A stretch of DNA of 64,000 bases, taken from contig NZ_BMIQ01000001.1 of NCBI RefSeq assembly GCF_014642635.1, positions 682,001 to 746,000 of the forward strand. The letters run 5' to 3'. How positions within the stretch are numbered: the first letter of the stretch is position 1; the number at the start of each line of letters is the position of its first letter. The translations under genes were made by a program, and so were the position numbers. The notes beneath the pieces were generated by a model that was not told the origin of the DNA, ran no database searches, and saw only the letters and a program-made list of their open reading frames with translations. Of this stretch, positions 36,329 through 44,902 are shown in pieces. The stretch is from Aureimonas endophytica (lineage in GTDB: Bacteria > Pseudomonadota > Alphaproteobacteria > Rhizobiales > Rhizobiaceae).

Positions 36329-37150
36329 TCAGCCGCCGAAGATCTCGCGGCTGAGCACCTCCCAGCTGGCCTCGTCGGTGGCGACGAGGAGGCCGCCGCC
36401 GACATGGCGCGGGCGGTAGGCGGAGCCATCGAGGCGGCGGAACATGCCGCCGGCCTCCTCCACGATCAGCGCTCCGGCGAGATGGTCCCAAGGCATCAGC
36501 TTGCCGAAGAACAGGAAGTGCACGGCGCCCGTCGCCATGGCCCAGTATTCGAGTTGCGCGCAGCGATAATTGCCGACGATCCGCAGCTTGTGGAGATTGG
36601 CGAAGATCGTCCCCTGCAGGTCCTTCTCGAAATAGCTGGCGCCGCCGGAGCCGACCATCTCGTCGAGCGGCACCGGATTCGCCACGGCGATGCGCGAGCG
36701 CTGGCCGCGCCGATCCAGAAACGCGCCGGCGCCCTTCTCGGCCAGGAGGAAGTCCTTGCAGAACGGGTCGTAGAGGAGGCCGCCGACGGTCTCGCCCTTC
36801 GCGACGACCGAGGCCATGACGCCGAAGGCGGGCAGGCCGGCGGCGAAATTCGCCGTGCCGTCGATCGGATCGACGACGATCGCGAGCTCGGCCTCGGCGA
36901 GACGCGGCAAGAGCGCCGGATCGGCCGCGACCGATTCCTCGCCGATGAAGAGCGCGTCCGGAAAGGCCTCGGCGCAGCGCGCCTTGATCAGCCGTTCGGC
37001 CGCCTCGTCCGCTTCGGTCACGAGATCGACGGCCGAGGTCTTCTGGCGCACGTCCCGATCGCCGAGATTGCGGAAGCGCGGCATGATCTCGGTGTCGGCG
37101 GCGTCGGCGAGAATGCCGGCGAGCGTCTCGATATTCACGGGGGAAGTCAC
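36329..37150 (-). CDS. inositol monophosphatase family protein
   Basis: A 273-residue Li-sensitive phosphatase. Motifs: Glu in FIGEESVA near 70, DPIDGTANF near 91-99 (two metal Asp), and [15 protein letters not shown] near the C-terminus. Substrates in the family include inositol phosphate, histidinol phosphate and PAP. The GTG start overlaps the ttcA stop (GTGA), so it is coupled to tRNA thiolation enzyme TtcA. Confidence 0.9.
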   Translation of the reverse strand: MTSPVNIETLAGILADAADTEIMPRFRNLGDRDVRQKTSAVDLVTEADEAAERLIKARCAEAFPDALFIGEESVAADPALLPRLAEAELAIVVDPIDGTANFAAGLPAFGVMASVVAKGETVGGLLYDPFCKDFLLAEKGAGAFLDRRGQRSRIAVANPVPLDEMVGSGGASYFEKDLQGTIFANLHKLRIVGNYRCAQLEYWAMATGAVHFLFFGKLMPWDHLAGALIVEEAGGMFRRLDGSAYRPRHVGGGLLVATDEASWEVLSREIFGG

Positions 37151-38019
37151 GGCGTATCGTCCTGTGGCGTTGCGAGGGCGGAGAAGTCGAAAAGGGACGC
37201 GTCGAGCAGATGGCTCGGCCGGACGCTGGACAGGGCGCGGATCATCGTCTCCTTGCGGCCTGGAAAGCGCGCCTCGATCTCGCCGAGCATCGTCTTCACG
37301 ACATTGCGCTGCAGCCCGTCCTGGCTGCCGCAGAGATCGCAGGGAATGATGGGGAATGCCATCGCGGCGGAGAATTTCGCGATGTCGTCCTCCGCGACGC
37401 AGATCATCGGCCGCAGCACCATCACGTCGCCCTCGTCGTTCAGAAGCTTCGGCGGCATCGCGGACAGGCGCCCGCCCTGCAGGAAGTTCATGAAGAAGGT
37501 CTCCAGACAATCCTCGCGATGGTGGCCGAGCACCAGCGCCTCGCAGCCCTCCTCGCGGGCGACACGATAGAGATTGCCCCGGCGCAGGCGCGAGCAAAGC
37601 GAGCAATAGGTGGCGCCGGACGGCACCTTCTCCGTCACGATCGAGTAGGTGTCGCGATATTCGATCCGGTGCGGCACGCCGTGACGCGCGAGAAACTCCG
37701 GCAGGATATGTTTCGGAAAGTTGGGCTGGCCCTGGTCGAGATTGCAGGCGAGCAGCTCGACCGGCAGATGGCCGCGCCATTGCAGGTCCGCGAGGATCGC
37801 CAGGAGCGCGTAGGAATCCTTGCCGCCGGAAAGGCCGACGAGCCAGCGCGCGCCCGGCCGCGCCATGGCGGCGGCCTCGATCGTCTCGCGCACCTGCCGC
37901 ACCAGCCGTTTGCGCAGCTTGCGAAAGCCGACGGAGCGCGGCGCGTCGCGAAACAGGCTGTGCCCGCCGGCCTCCTCCTCCGCCGCGTCGGTCTCGTGAT
38001 CCTGAACCTTGTCCAGCAT
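37147..38019 (-). CDS. ttcA: tRNA 2-thiocytidine(32) synthetase TtcA
   Basis: TtcA adds sulfur to C32 of certain tRNAs using ATP and an iron-sulfur cluster. The 290 residues show the PP-loop SGGKDS near 63-68 and two CxxC pairs, CSLCS and CDLCG, that bind the cluster. The ATG at 38019 is preceded by an excellent AGGAGG ribosome-binding site; in-frame upstream sequence lies in the rpsD terminator region and is excluded. Confidence 0.95.
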   Translation of the reverse strand: MLDKVQDHETDAAEEEAGGHSLFRDAPRSVGFRKLRKRLVRQVRETIEAAAMARPGARWLVGLSGGKDSYALLAILADLQWRGHLPVELLACNLDQGQPNFPKHILPEFLARHGVPHRIEYRDTYSIVTEKVPSGATYCSLCSRLRRGNLYRVAREEGCEALVLGHHREDCLETFFMNFLQGGRLSAMPPKLLNDEGDVMVLRPMICVAEDDIAKFSAAMAFPIIPCDLCGSQDGLQRNVVKTMLGEIEARFPGRKETMIRALSSVRPSHLLDASLFDFSALATPQDDTP

Positions 38020-38061
38020 GGCGCCTCCTGGCGGCGGACATACAGGCCGGCCGCGAAAAGC

Positions 38062-38089
38062 AAAAGGCCGCCCGAATGGAGCGGCCTTT
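38062..38089 (-). terminator. intrinsic terminator after rpsD
   Basis: On the minus strand, a 9-bp stem AAAGGCCGC/GCGGCCTTT with a 9-base loop is followed by a T run. It lies 30 bases after the rpsD stop and just before the ttcA start. Confidence 0.8.
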
Positions 38090-38119
38090 CGTGACATCGG
38101 ATCGAGACGGTGAAACCGA

Positions 38120-38737
38120 TCAGCGCGAATAGAATTCGACGACGAGGTTCGGTTCCATCTGCACCGGATAGGGCACGTCCGAGAGGCCCGGAATGCGCTG
38201 GTAGGTCGCGACCATCTTGTTGTGATCGGCCTCGATATAGTCCGGCACGTCGCGCTCGGCGAGCTGGGTCGCCTCGATCACCACGACGAGCTGCTTCGAC
38301 TTCTGGCGAACCTCGATGACGTCGCCGGCCTTGCAGACATAGGAGCCGATATTGGTGCGCACGCCGTTCACGTTCACATGGCCGTGGTTCACGAACTGAC
38401 GGGCGGCGAAGATGGTCGGCACGAACTTGGCGCGATAGACGATCGCGTCGAGACGGCTCTCGAGCAGGCCGATCAGGTTTTCGGAGGTGTCACCCTTGCG
38501 GCGGGCGGCTTCCTCGTAGACCTTGCGGAACTGCTTCTCGGAGACGTCGCCATAATAGCCCTTCAGCTTCTGCTTGGCGCGGAGCTGCAGGCCGAAGTCG
38601 GAAACCTTGCCCTTGCGGCGCTGGCCGTGCTGGCCCGGGCCGTACTGGCGGCGGTTCACCGGGGACTTCGGACGACCCCAAATGTTCTCGCCCATGCGGC
38701 GATCGATTTTGTACTTGGATTCTGCGCGCTTTGTCAT
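38120..38737 (-). CDS. rpsD: 30S ribosomal protein S4
   Basis: Primary 16S-binding protein of the small subunit. The 205 residues include the N-terminal S4 domain ([30 protein letters not shown]) and the S4 RNA-binding motif [33 protein letters not shown]. As is usual in alphaproteobacteria, it stands alone and not in the alpha operon. A terminator-like hairpin sits directly before its ribosome-binding site. Confidence 0.97.
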   Translation of the reverse strand: MTKRAESKYKIDRRMGENIWGRPKSPVNRRQYGPGQHGQRRKGKVSDFGLQLRAKQKLKGYYGDVSEKQFRKVYEEAARRKGDTSENLIGLLESRLDAIVYRAKFVPTIFAARQFVNHGHVNVNGVRTNIGSYVCKAGDVIEVRQKSKQLVVVIEATQLAERDVPDYIEADHNKMVATYQRIPGLSDVPYPVQMEPNLVVEFYSR

Positions 38738-38754
38738 CGCATTTCCTTCAAACG

Positions 38755-38786
38755 AAAAAGCCCGGGCGGACCCTGATCCGCCGGGC
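38755..38786 (-). promoter_or_regulatory. terminator-like hairpin in the rpsD leader
   Basis: Read on the minus strand, the arms GCCCGGCGGA and TCCGCCCGGGC (10 pairs, one bulge, 6-base loop) are followed by TTTTT, and the T run ends only 17 bases before the rpsD ATG, just ahead of its AAGGAAA ribosome-binding site. It may terminate the upstream glyoxalase-like transcript, or act as an attenuator for rpsD if the promoter lies upstream. Confidence 0.7.
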
Positions 38787-38933
38787 GAGGAAACGCGCCC
38801 TCCTCTGCCCGCCTATCGGCGGACTGACAGGACGAGTGACACGAGAGACACCCATCCACGGGACACGTCGAAAACGACAGCGACATGACATCGCGGCCAT
38901 CGCCGGTGTCGTTAAGGACCGGCGGCCGTCCTG
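38787..38933. promoter_or_regulatory. rpsD upstream region
   Basis: This stretch between the VOC gene stop and the rpsD leader hairpin presumably contains the rpsD promoter. No clear -35/-10 pair was assigned. Confidence 0.3.
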
Positions 38934-39320
38934 TCAAGCATCGGAGGGATATTCGGCGATCTCGATGAGATTGCCGTCCGGGTCGCGGAAGTAGAGCGAG
39001 GTCATCTCGCTACGCGCGCCGTTGCGCCCGACGGGGCCGAGCTCGATCGCGACGCCCTGCCGCTCCAGATGCGCCCTGATCTCCGCCAGCGGCCGATCGG
39101 CCACGAGGCAGAAATCCGCCGCGCCCTCGGTCGGGCGGCGCGCCTTCGGCTCGAACGTATGGTCGGCCTGATGGACGTTGATCTTCTGGTCGCCGAAAAG
39201 CAGCGCCGCCGGCCGCCCCGGTCGGATCTCGCGTTCGAGACCGAGCACGCGCTCGTAGAAGCCGAGCGTCGCTTCGAGATCGGCGACCGTGATGACGAGA
39301 TGATCGATCGCCTGGATCAT
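38934..39320 (-). CDS. VOC superfamily (glyoxalase-like) protein
   Basis: A 128-residue vicinal-oxygen-chelate protein: IQAIDHLVITVADLEATLGFYERVLGL at the start, KINVHQADH with a metal-type His, and SLYFRDPDGNLIEIAEY at the end, with the Glu typical of the fold. It may be an isomerase, dioxygenase or lyase; the substrate cannot be inferred. It is 11 bases downstream of the YqaE-like gene. Confidence 0.87.
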   Translation of the reverse strand: MIQAIDHLVITVADLEATLGFYERVLGLEREIRPGRPAALLFGDQKINVHQADHTFEPKARRPTEGAADFCLVADRPLAEIRAHLERQGVAIELGPVGRNGARSEMTSLYFRDPDGNLIEIAEYPSDA

Positions 39321-39331
39321 GCGGCCCGCGC

Positions 39332-39490
39332 TCAATACTTGCCGATCACCCAGACCGCATGGATCACGCCCGGCAGCCAACCGAGAAGGGTGAGGAGGAG
39401 GTTGATCCAGAAATGCTTGCGGAAGCCCACCTGCGTGAAGACCGCCAGCGGGGGCAGGATGATCGCGATGAGGATGCGAATGAGATCCAT
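39332..39490 (-). CDS. YqaE/Pmp3 family membrane peptide
   Basis: A 52-residue protein with two hydrophobic helices (about 4-19 and 29-48) separated by GFRKHFWIN, and LLLTLLGWLPGVIHAVWVI at the end: the Pmp3/YqaE pattern of stress-linked membrane peptides. Function is not established. A GGAG motif precedes the ATG at 39490. It is probably co-transcribed with the VOC gene that follows. Confidence 0.9.
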   Translation of the reverse strand: MDLIRILIAIILPPLAVFTQVGFRKHFWINLLLTLLGWLPGVIHAVWVIGKY

Positions 39491-39593
39491 GGAAGCTCCG
39501 TGACGCGCGCGATGCCGACGAGGTGATCGAGCTGGCCGAACGTTTCGCGACGGGCGGCGTTCCCGGCGGGAGGTCCGAAGGAGCAGCGATCCG

Positions 39594-40100
39594 ATGATTT
39601 TCGTTCGAGCCGGTCTCGGCCTGGCGCTTCTCGTTTCGGCGGTGCCCGCCGCCTCGGCCGATCCCGCCTTTCTCGAACGGTTCGAAGGCGGCTGGCGGGG
39701 CTCGGGCTTCGTGCAGCGCGATGTCGATAAGTCGCCCCGGCGCGTCTCCTGCCGGGTGTCCGGCAGCCGGCCGGCGGAGAACCGGCTGTCGATTGCCGGC
39801 ACCTGCCGGGCGGCCGTCGTCTTCACGCGCCAGATTGGGGCGGATCTGCGCTACGATCCGGGCTCGCAGCGCTTTTCGGGCACCTATACCGGGTCCAGCA
39901 AGGGTCCGGCCCGTGTCGCCGGCACGCAGCGCGGCGATGCGCTGGTCCTCACCATCACCTATCCGGTGCCGACCTACGGCGACCGGGTCGCGACCATGGT
40001 CATCCGCAATGCCGGCGCCGGCCGCTTCTCGATGGTGGTGGTCGACAAGGTGGACGGCGCCGACAAGGAGACGTCCAATATCGATTTCGGCGAGGGCTGA
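39594..40100 (+). CDS. secreted protein of unknown function (paralogue of 59424-59951)
   Basis: The 168 residues begin with a Sec signal peptide cleaved around Ala-Ser-Ala (20-22). The mature part, rich in beta-forming residues, begins FLERFEGGWRGSG and contains two cysteines (about 53 and 70). By eye it shares the pattern F..R..G.W.G.G, a Cys, IxGxCR, F.G....G...G..GD.L with the secreted protein at 59424, suggesting a common family of lipocalin-like secreted proteins. No function can be assigned. It converges on murI with 4 bases between stops. Confidence 0.72.
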   Translation: MIFVRAGLGLALLVSAVPAASADPAFLERFEGGWRGSGFVQRDVDKSPRRVSCRVSGSRPAENRLSIAGTCRAAVVFTRQIGADLRYDPGSQRFSGTYTGSSKGPARVAGTQRGDALVLTITYPVPTYGDRVATMVIRNAGAGRFSMVVVDKVDGADKETSNIDFGEG

Positions 40101-40104
40101 GCCT

Positions 40105-40890
40105 TCAGGCCGACAGTCCGAAGCCCTGCATCAGGCGCCGCGCCAGGGGATCGACCGCGCCGGAGGTGAAGACGGCGAGGTCCTTGCCGCGCGGCGCCGC
40201 CTCGCCATCGCCCGCCGGCAGGATAGACAGGGCGCGGCGGGCGATCGCCTCGGCCGGGTCCAGCCAATCGACCGGCCAGGGCGCCGTCTTGCGCATGCGA
40301 TTGACGAGAAAGGGATAATGCGTGCAGGCGAGGACGACGATGTCGGTGCGCCGTCCCGCCTCCTCAATGAAGCACGGCTCGATCTCCGCCCGCACCGCCT
40401 CCTCGTCGACGAAGCCGTCGCGCATATAGGCTTCGGCCAGCGTCGCGAGCCGCACGCTGCCGACGAGCTTCACCTGACAGCGCGCGCCCCATTGCTGGAT
40501 GAGATCGCGGGTATATTGCCGCTTGACCGTGCCGGGGGTCGCGAGAACCGACACGAGGCCGGAGCGCGTGCGCTCGGCCGCCGGCTTGATCGCCGGCACG
40601 GTGCCGACGAAGGGCGTCGCCGGATAGGCGGCCCGCAGCGCATCGAGCGCCAGCGTCGAAGCCGTGTTGCAGGCGATCACCGCGATTTCCGGGCGGTGCA
40701 TTTCGATCAGCCGGCCGAAAAGCTCGACCAGCCGCGCCCGCAGCGCACCCTCCTCCCAGCCGCCATAGGGAAAGCCCGCATCGTCGGCGACATAGACGAA
40801 CTGTCGGTCGGGCATCAGCACCCGCGCCTCGCGCAGCACGGTGAGGCCGCCGACGCCGCTGTCGAGCATCAGGACGGGTTTGGCGCTCAT
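40105..40890 (-). CDS. murI: glutamate racemase
   Basis: MurI makes D-glutamate for peptidoglycan. The 261 residues contain the two catalytic cysteines, Cys74 in ACNTAST and Cys189 in ACTHYPF, with [12 protein letters not shown] at 9-20 and FPYGG near 40. The ATG overlaps the stop of the RNA methyltransferase (ATGA), so translation is likely coupled. Confidence 0.95.
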   Translation of the reverse strand: MSAKPVLMLDSGVGGLTVLREARVLMPDRQFVYVADDAGFPYGGWEEGALRARLVELFGRLIEMHRPEIAVIACNTASTLALDALRAAYPATPFVGTVPAIKPAAERTRSGLVSVLATPGTVKRQYTRDLIQQWGARCQVKLVGSVRLATLAEAYMRDGFVDEEAVRAEIEPCFIEEAGRRTDIVVLACTHYPFLVNRMRKTAPWPVDWLDPAEAIARRALSILPAGDGEAAPRGKDLAVFTSGAVDPLARRLMQGFGLSA

Positions 40891-41672
40891 TCCTGGCCGC
40901 CGTCCAGCTTGAACTCGACATGCCGCAGCACGCCATGCAGCGCGTGGACCTCCATCCGGTTGAAATTCGCCTTGGTCAGCGTGGTGCGCAGCTTCTCCGA
41001 CAGCGCGACCTTGCGCTCCGGCGGGCGGAAATAGCCGAGCCGGTCGAGAAGCGCTTCCGTATGGTCGAGGAAACGGTGGAGATCGCCCTTGTCGGCGGGC
41101 TCGGCCTCGGGCGGCGCGAAGCGGGGCGCTTCCTCCGCCCCGTCCTCGCCGCCGGACTGCATCCATTCGTAGCTCATGAGCAGCACGGCCTGCGCGATAT
41201 TGAGCGAGGCGAAGGCGGGATTGACCGGGAAGGTGACGATCTCGTCCGCCAGCCCGACCTCCTCGTTCGACAGGCCGAAGCGCTCGCGGCCGAAGAGGAT
41301 GCCGGCCGGCCGGCCGGCCGCGATGCGGGCGCGCAGCTCGGCGCTCGCCGATTTCGGGCCGCGCACCGGCTTCAGGCTGTCGCGCGGCCGCGCCGTGGTG
41401 GCGAGCAGCCAGGTGAGGTCGGCCACGGCCTCGCGCACCGTCTCGAAGACGCGGGCGCCGTCGATCACATGGTCGGCGCGGGAGGCCGCCGCGCGCGCCT
41501 TCTCGTTCGGCCAGCCGTCGCGCGGGGCAACGAGGCGCAGATCGGTGAGGCCGAAATTCGCCATCGCCCGCGCCACCATGCCGATATTCTCGCCGAGCTG
41601 CGGCTCGACCAGGACGATGGCCGGCCCGCCGGCAAGGGATTCCAGGGTTCGATCGGTGCCAGCCACGCTCAT
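40887..41672 (-). CDS. TrmH/TrmJ-type RNA methyltransferase
   Basis: A 261-residue SPOUT methyltransferase: [24 protein letters not shown] near the N-terminus, then [17 protein letters not shown] and [23 protein letters not shown], which form the knotted SAM site. This is the TrmJ pattern (2'-O-methylation of tRNA position 32), though assignment to TrmJ is by resemblance. The AAAGGAG Shine-Dalgarno touches the ATG used here; GTG at 41666, six bases further, is better spaced and may be the real start. Confidence 0.88.
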   Translation of the reverse strand: MSVAGTDRTLESLAGGPAIVLVEPQLGENIGMVARAMANFGLTDLRLVAPRDGWPNEKARAAASRADHVIDGARVFETVREAVADLTWLLATTARPRDSLKPVRGPKSASAELRARIAAGRPAGILFGRERFGLSNEEVGLADEIVTFPVNPAFASLNIAQAVLLMSYEWMQSGGEDGAEEAPRFAPPEAEPADKGDLHRFLDHTEALLDRLGYFRPPERKVALSEKLRTTLTKANFNRMEVHALHGVLRHVEFKLDGGQE

Positions 41673-41789
41673 CTCCTTTGGCGCCTCGATAACCTTCGCC
41701 GATCCGCCGGCCAAGTCCGCCCGGTGCCTTTGCGCCTCGGAAACGCGATGCTATAGCCCGCCCGTTCCGAACCCGTCGAGGAAATGGCA

Positions 41790-43004
41790 ATGGCGAAGAT
41801 CAAGGTCGAAAATCCGGTCGTGGAGCTCGACGGCGACGAGATGACCCGGATCATCTGGCAGGCGATCAAGGACAAGCTGATCCATCCCTATCTCGACGTG
41901 GATCTCGAATATTACGATCTCGGCGTCGAGAACCGCGACGCGACCAACGACCAGGTGACGATCGACGCCGCCAATGCCATCGCCAGGCACGGTGTCGGCG
42001 TGAAATGCGCCACCATCACGCCGGACGAGGCCCGCGTGCAGGAATTCGGCCTGAAGAAGATGTGGAAATCGCCGAACGGCACGATCCGCAACATCCTCGG
42101 CGGCGTGATCTTCCGCGAGCCGATCGTGATGAAGAATGTGCCGCGCCTCGTGCCGGGCTGGACGCAGCCGATCGTCGTCGGCCGCCATGCCTTCGGCGAC
42201 CAGTATCGTGCCACCGACTTCAAGTTCCCCGGCAAGGGCACGCTGTCGATCAAGTTCGTCGGCGAGGACGGCCAGGTGATCGAGCACGAGGTCTATCAGG
42301 CGCCCGGCGCCGGCGTGGCGATGGCCATGTACAATCTCGACGAATCGATCCGCGAATTCGCCCGCGCCTCGTTCAGCTACGGCCTCCTGCGCAACTTCCC
42401 GGTCTATCTCTCGACCAAGAACACGATCCTCAAGGCCTATGACGGCCGCTTCAAGGACATCTTCCAGGAGGTGTTCGACGCCGAGTTCAAGGCCGAGTTC
42501 GACGCCCGCAAGCTGACCTACGAGCACCGCCTGATCGACGACATGGTCGCCTCGGCGCTCAAATGGTCGGGCGGCTATGTCTGGGCCTGCAAGAACTACG
42601 ACGGCGACGTGCAGTCGGACATCGTGGCCCAGGGCTTCGGCTCGCTCGGCCTCATGACCTCCGTCCTGATGACGCCGGACGGCAAGACGGTGGAAGCCGA
42701 AGCCGCCCACGGCACGGTGACGCGCCATTATCGCCAGCACCAGAAGGGCCAGGAGACCTCCACCAACTCCATCGCCTCGATCTTCGCCTGGACCCGCGGC
42801 CTCGCCCACCGCGCCAAGCTCGACGGCAACGAGGAGCTGAAGCGCTTCTCCGAGACGCTGGAGCGGGTCTGCATCGACACGGTCGAGGCCGGCTACATGA
42901 CGAAGGATCTCGCCCTCCTCATCGGGCCGGACCAGCATTGGCTTTCCACCACCGGCTTCCTCGACAAGATCGACGAGAACCTGAAGAAGGCGATGGCCGC
43001 CTGA
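41790..43004 (+). CDS. icd: NADP-dependent isocitrate dehydrogenase
   Basis: Oxidises isocitrate to 2-oxoglutarate in the TCA cycle. The 404 residues begin [22 protein letters not shown] and include [30 protein letters not shown]-type catalytic segments and [11 protein letters not shown], the pattern of the homodimeric alphaproteobacterial/eukaryotic-type enzyme. The second ATG (41790) lies 6 bases after GAGGAA and is preferred over the ATG at 41784, which abuts it. Confidence 0.96.
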   Translation: MAKIKVENPVVELDGDEMTRIIWQAIKDKLIHPYLDVDLEYYDLGVENRDATNDQVTIDAANAIARHGVGVKCATITPDEARVQEFGLKKMWKSPNGTIRNILGGVIFREPIVMKNVPRLVPGWTQPIVVGRHAFGDQYRATDFKFPGKGTLSIKFVGEDGQVIEHEVYQAPGAGVAMAMYNLDESIREFARASFSYGLLRNFPVYLSTKNTILKAYDGRFKDIFQEVFDAEFKAEFDARKLTYEHRLIDDMVASALKWSGGYVWACKNYDGDVQSDIVAQGFGSLGLMTSVLMTPDGKTVEAEAAHGTVTRHYRQHQKGQETSTNSIASIFAWTRGLAHRAKLDGNEELKRFSETLERVCIDTVEAGYMTKDLALLIGPDQHWLSTTGFLDKIDENLKKAMAA

Positions 43005-43013
43005 CGACGGCGC

Positions 43014-44255
43014 CTATTCGGCCGGCGCGGCTTTCGCGTCGGCCGTGAAATCGGCGGTCCTCCTTTCGGCGCCGAAGCCGGCGAGGAGGGCCACCGCCAC
43101 GGCGACGACCAGGATCGTCACGAGAAGCGCGCGGCCATAGTCGCCGCCCCAGTGCTCCGCCAGCATGGCCTGGATCGTGGCATTGCCCGAGGCCAGGAGA
43201 TTGCCGAGCTGGTAGGCGGTGCCCGGAAAGGTGCCACGCACCTCCGGCGGCGAGATCTCGTTGAGATGCGCCGGCACTACGCCCCAGGCGCCCTGCACGA
43301 AGAACTGCACCAGAAACGCGCCGGCGGCGAGCAGCACGGCATTGCCGCCTTGCGTCCAGAGCCAGGCCGCCGGCATCGCCAGCAGCGCGGCGACGACGAT
43401 GGCCTTCCGCCGTCCGACGCGCTGCGACCAGGCCCCGAAGGTCAGACCGCCGAGGATCGCGCCGAGATTGTAGACGACGGCGATCGTGCCCGTCGCCGTG
43501 CTGGAATAGCCGAGCTGCTTTTCGAGGAAGGTCGGATAGACGTCCTGCGTGCCGTGGCTGAAGAAGTTGAAGGCGGTCATCAGGAGAACGGCCCAGACGA
43601 GCAGGCCGAGATTGCCGCGCACCGCAGCGGCGAAGGAGACGCGCGCGGGCGCCGCCCGCCGCCGCTCGAAAGCCGGCGATTCCTTCACCGTGCGCCGGAC
43701 ATAGAGGACGAGCAGCGCCGGCAGCACGCCGACCATGAATAGCCCGCGCCAGCCGATCATCGGGAAGAGCGCCAGATAGACGACCGAGGCGAGAAGATAG
43801 CCGGAAGGATAGCCGGCCTGGAGGATGCCGGAGACGATGCCGCGCGAGCGCTCCGGCACGCTCTCCATCACCAGCGAGGCGCCGATGCCCCATTCGCCGC
43901 CCATCGCGACACCGTAGAGGGCGCGCAATACAATCAGCACCGTCAGGTTCGGCGAGAAGCCCGAGGCGAATTCCAGGAAGGAATAGAGGAGGATGTTCAC
44001 CATCAGCACGGGGCGGCGGCCATAGCGATCGGCGGCGAGACCGAAGAGCAGCGCGCCGATCGGCCGGGCTGCGAGCGTCAGGAAGATCGCATAGGAGACG
44101 GCCGAGACCTCCACCTGGAACTCCTCGGCGATCGCCTTCAGGACGAAGACCAGCAGGAAGAAGTCGAAGGCATCGAGGGTCCAGCCGAGATAGCTGGCGA
44201 AGAGCGTGTGGCGCTGATCGCGATCGAGCGCCCGGAGATCGCCGAGAAACGCCAT
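43014..44255 (-). CDS. MFS transporter, SHS (lactate/carboxylate) type
   Basis: The 413 residues form a 12-helix major facilitator. The N-terminal segment SYLGWTLDAFDFFLL and the loop LAADRYGRRPVLM resemble the sialate:H+ symporter (SHS) family, which includes lactate and pyruvate carriers, with GVAMGGEWGIGASL near 117-130. Probably an inner-membrane carboxylate:proton symporter. It converges on icd with 9 bases between the stops. Confidence 0.85.
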   Translation of the reverse strand: MAFLGDLRALDRDQRHTLFASYLGWTLDAFDFFLLVFVLKAIAEEFQVEVSAVSYAIFLTLAARPIGALLFGLAADRYGRRPVLMVNILLYSFLEFASGFSPNLTVLIVLRALYGVAMGGEWGIGASLVMESVPERSRGIVSGILQAGYPSGYLLASVVYLALFPMIGWRGLFMVGVLPALLVLYVRRTVKESPAFERRRAAPARVSFAAAVRGNLGLLVWAVLLMTAFNFFSHGTQDVYPTFLEKQLGYSSTATGTIAVVYNLGAILGGLTFGAWSQRVGRRKAIVVAALLAMPAAWLWTQGGNAVLLAAGAFLVQFFVQGAWGVVPAHLNEISPPEVRGTFPGTAYQLGNLLASGNATIQAMLAEHWGGDYGRALLVTILVVAVAVALLAGFGAERRTADFTADAKAAPAE

Positions 44256-44434
44256 GGGACCCCACCTTCCGCCGAGCCCACCCCTGTCGGCGGCCAGCGA
44301 TCGAACTCTCTGGTTCGATAGGATCTAGCGCGGAGCCGAGAAGTTCAATCGACGCCTCATCTGGAATTGTCGAGGATCGGACGAACCCGATCGAACTTCG
44401 CGAGTTTGGCTGGCATCGAAGTTCGGAGAGTCCC
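44256..44434. promoter_or_regulatory. divergent region with two inverted repeats (MFS carrier / PRC-barrel gene)
   Basis: The first repeat, ATCGAAC (44300-44306) and GTTCGAT (44313-44319) with a 6-base spacer, lies 45 bases upstream of the MFS start and is a good operator candidate. The second, CGAACTTCG (44392-44400) and CGAAGTTCG (44417-44425), could form a hairpin whose 3' arm touches the GGAGAG ribosome-binding site of the PRC-barrel gene. Both share a TCGAAC core. Confidence 0.55.
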
Positions 44435-44812
44435 ATGCGCCGCCCTCGCCTGTCCGCCGTTCTCGCCCTCGCCCTCGGCACGGCCTATGCCGTCGGTCCA
44501 GCCGGCGCGCAGGTGCAATATGTCGAGCTGCCGGACGGCGCGATCCTCGCGCCCTGGAACATGACGGTCGACGCGGTGGAGGATCTCGACGTGCTCGGCG
44601 CCAATGGCCAGAAGATCGGCGAGGTCGAGGAGGTGATCGGCACCGATCCGGCGACGCCGGCCGCGCTGGTGGTCGATTTCGAGGGTGGGTCGGGCTTCGA
44701 TACCCGCGACGACATCGCCGTGCCGCTCGATGCCTTCTCGATGGCACCGAAGGGCCTGCTGATGACGCTCAGCGCCGACAGCGTCGCGGCACTTCCGACC
44801 TGGGACGACTGA
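44435..44812 (+). CDS. secreted PRC-barrel-like protein
   Basis: This 125-residue protein has a Sec signal peptide (cleavage about Ala-Gly-Ala, 23-25) and a mature domain resembling the PRC-barrel: DAVEDLDVLGANGQKIGEVEEVIGTD near 46-71, then ALVVDFEG and IAVPLDAFSM. PRC-barrels bind RNA, photosynthetic reaction centres or other partners, but periplasmic members are uncharacterised. The leader contains a hairpin next to the ribosome-binding site. Confidence 0.78.
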   Translation: MRRPRLSAVLALALGTAYAVGPAGAQVQYVELPDGAILAPWNMTVDAVEDLDVLGANGQKIGEVEEVIGTDPATPAALVVDFEGGSGFDTRDDIAVPLDAFSMAPKGLLMTLSADSVAALPTWDD

Positions 44813-44851
44813 TCGGAAAGCGGATAAAGCGCCGATCGGACGGCGGAGACG

Positions 44852-44876
44852 AAAAAGGGCGCCGATGGGCGCCCTT
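44852..44876 (-). terminator. intrinsic terminator after alaS
   Basis: The 9-bp stem AAGGGCGCC/GGCGCCCTT with a 4-base loop is followed on the minus strand by TTTTT. It lies 26 bases after the alaS stop. On the plus strand the tail is weaker, so its effect on the convergent PRC-barrel gene is uncertain. Confidence 0.8.
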
Positions 44877-44902
44877 CGCATTTCAGGCTGCGGTGTCGCG
44901 GC

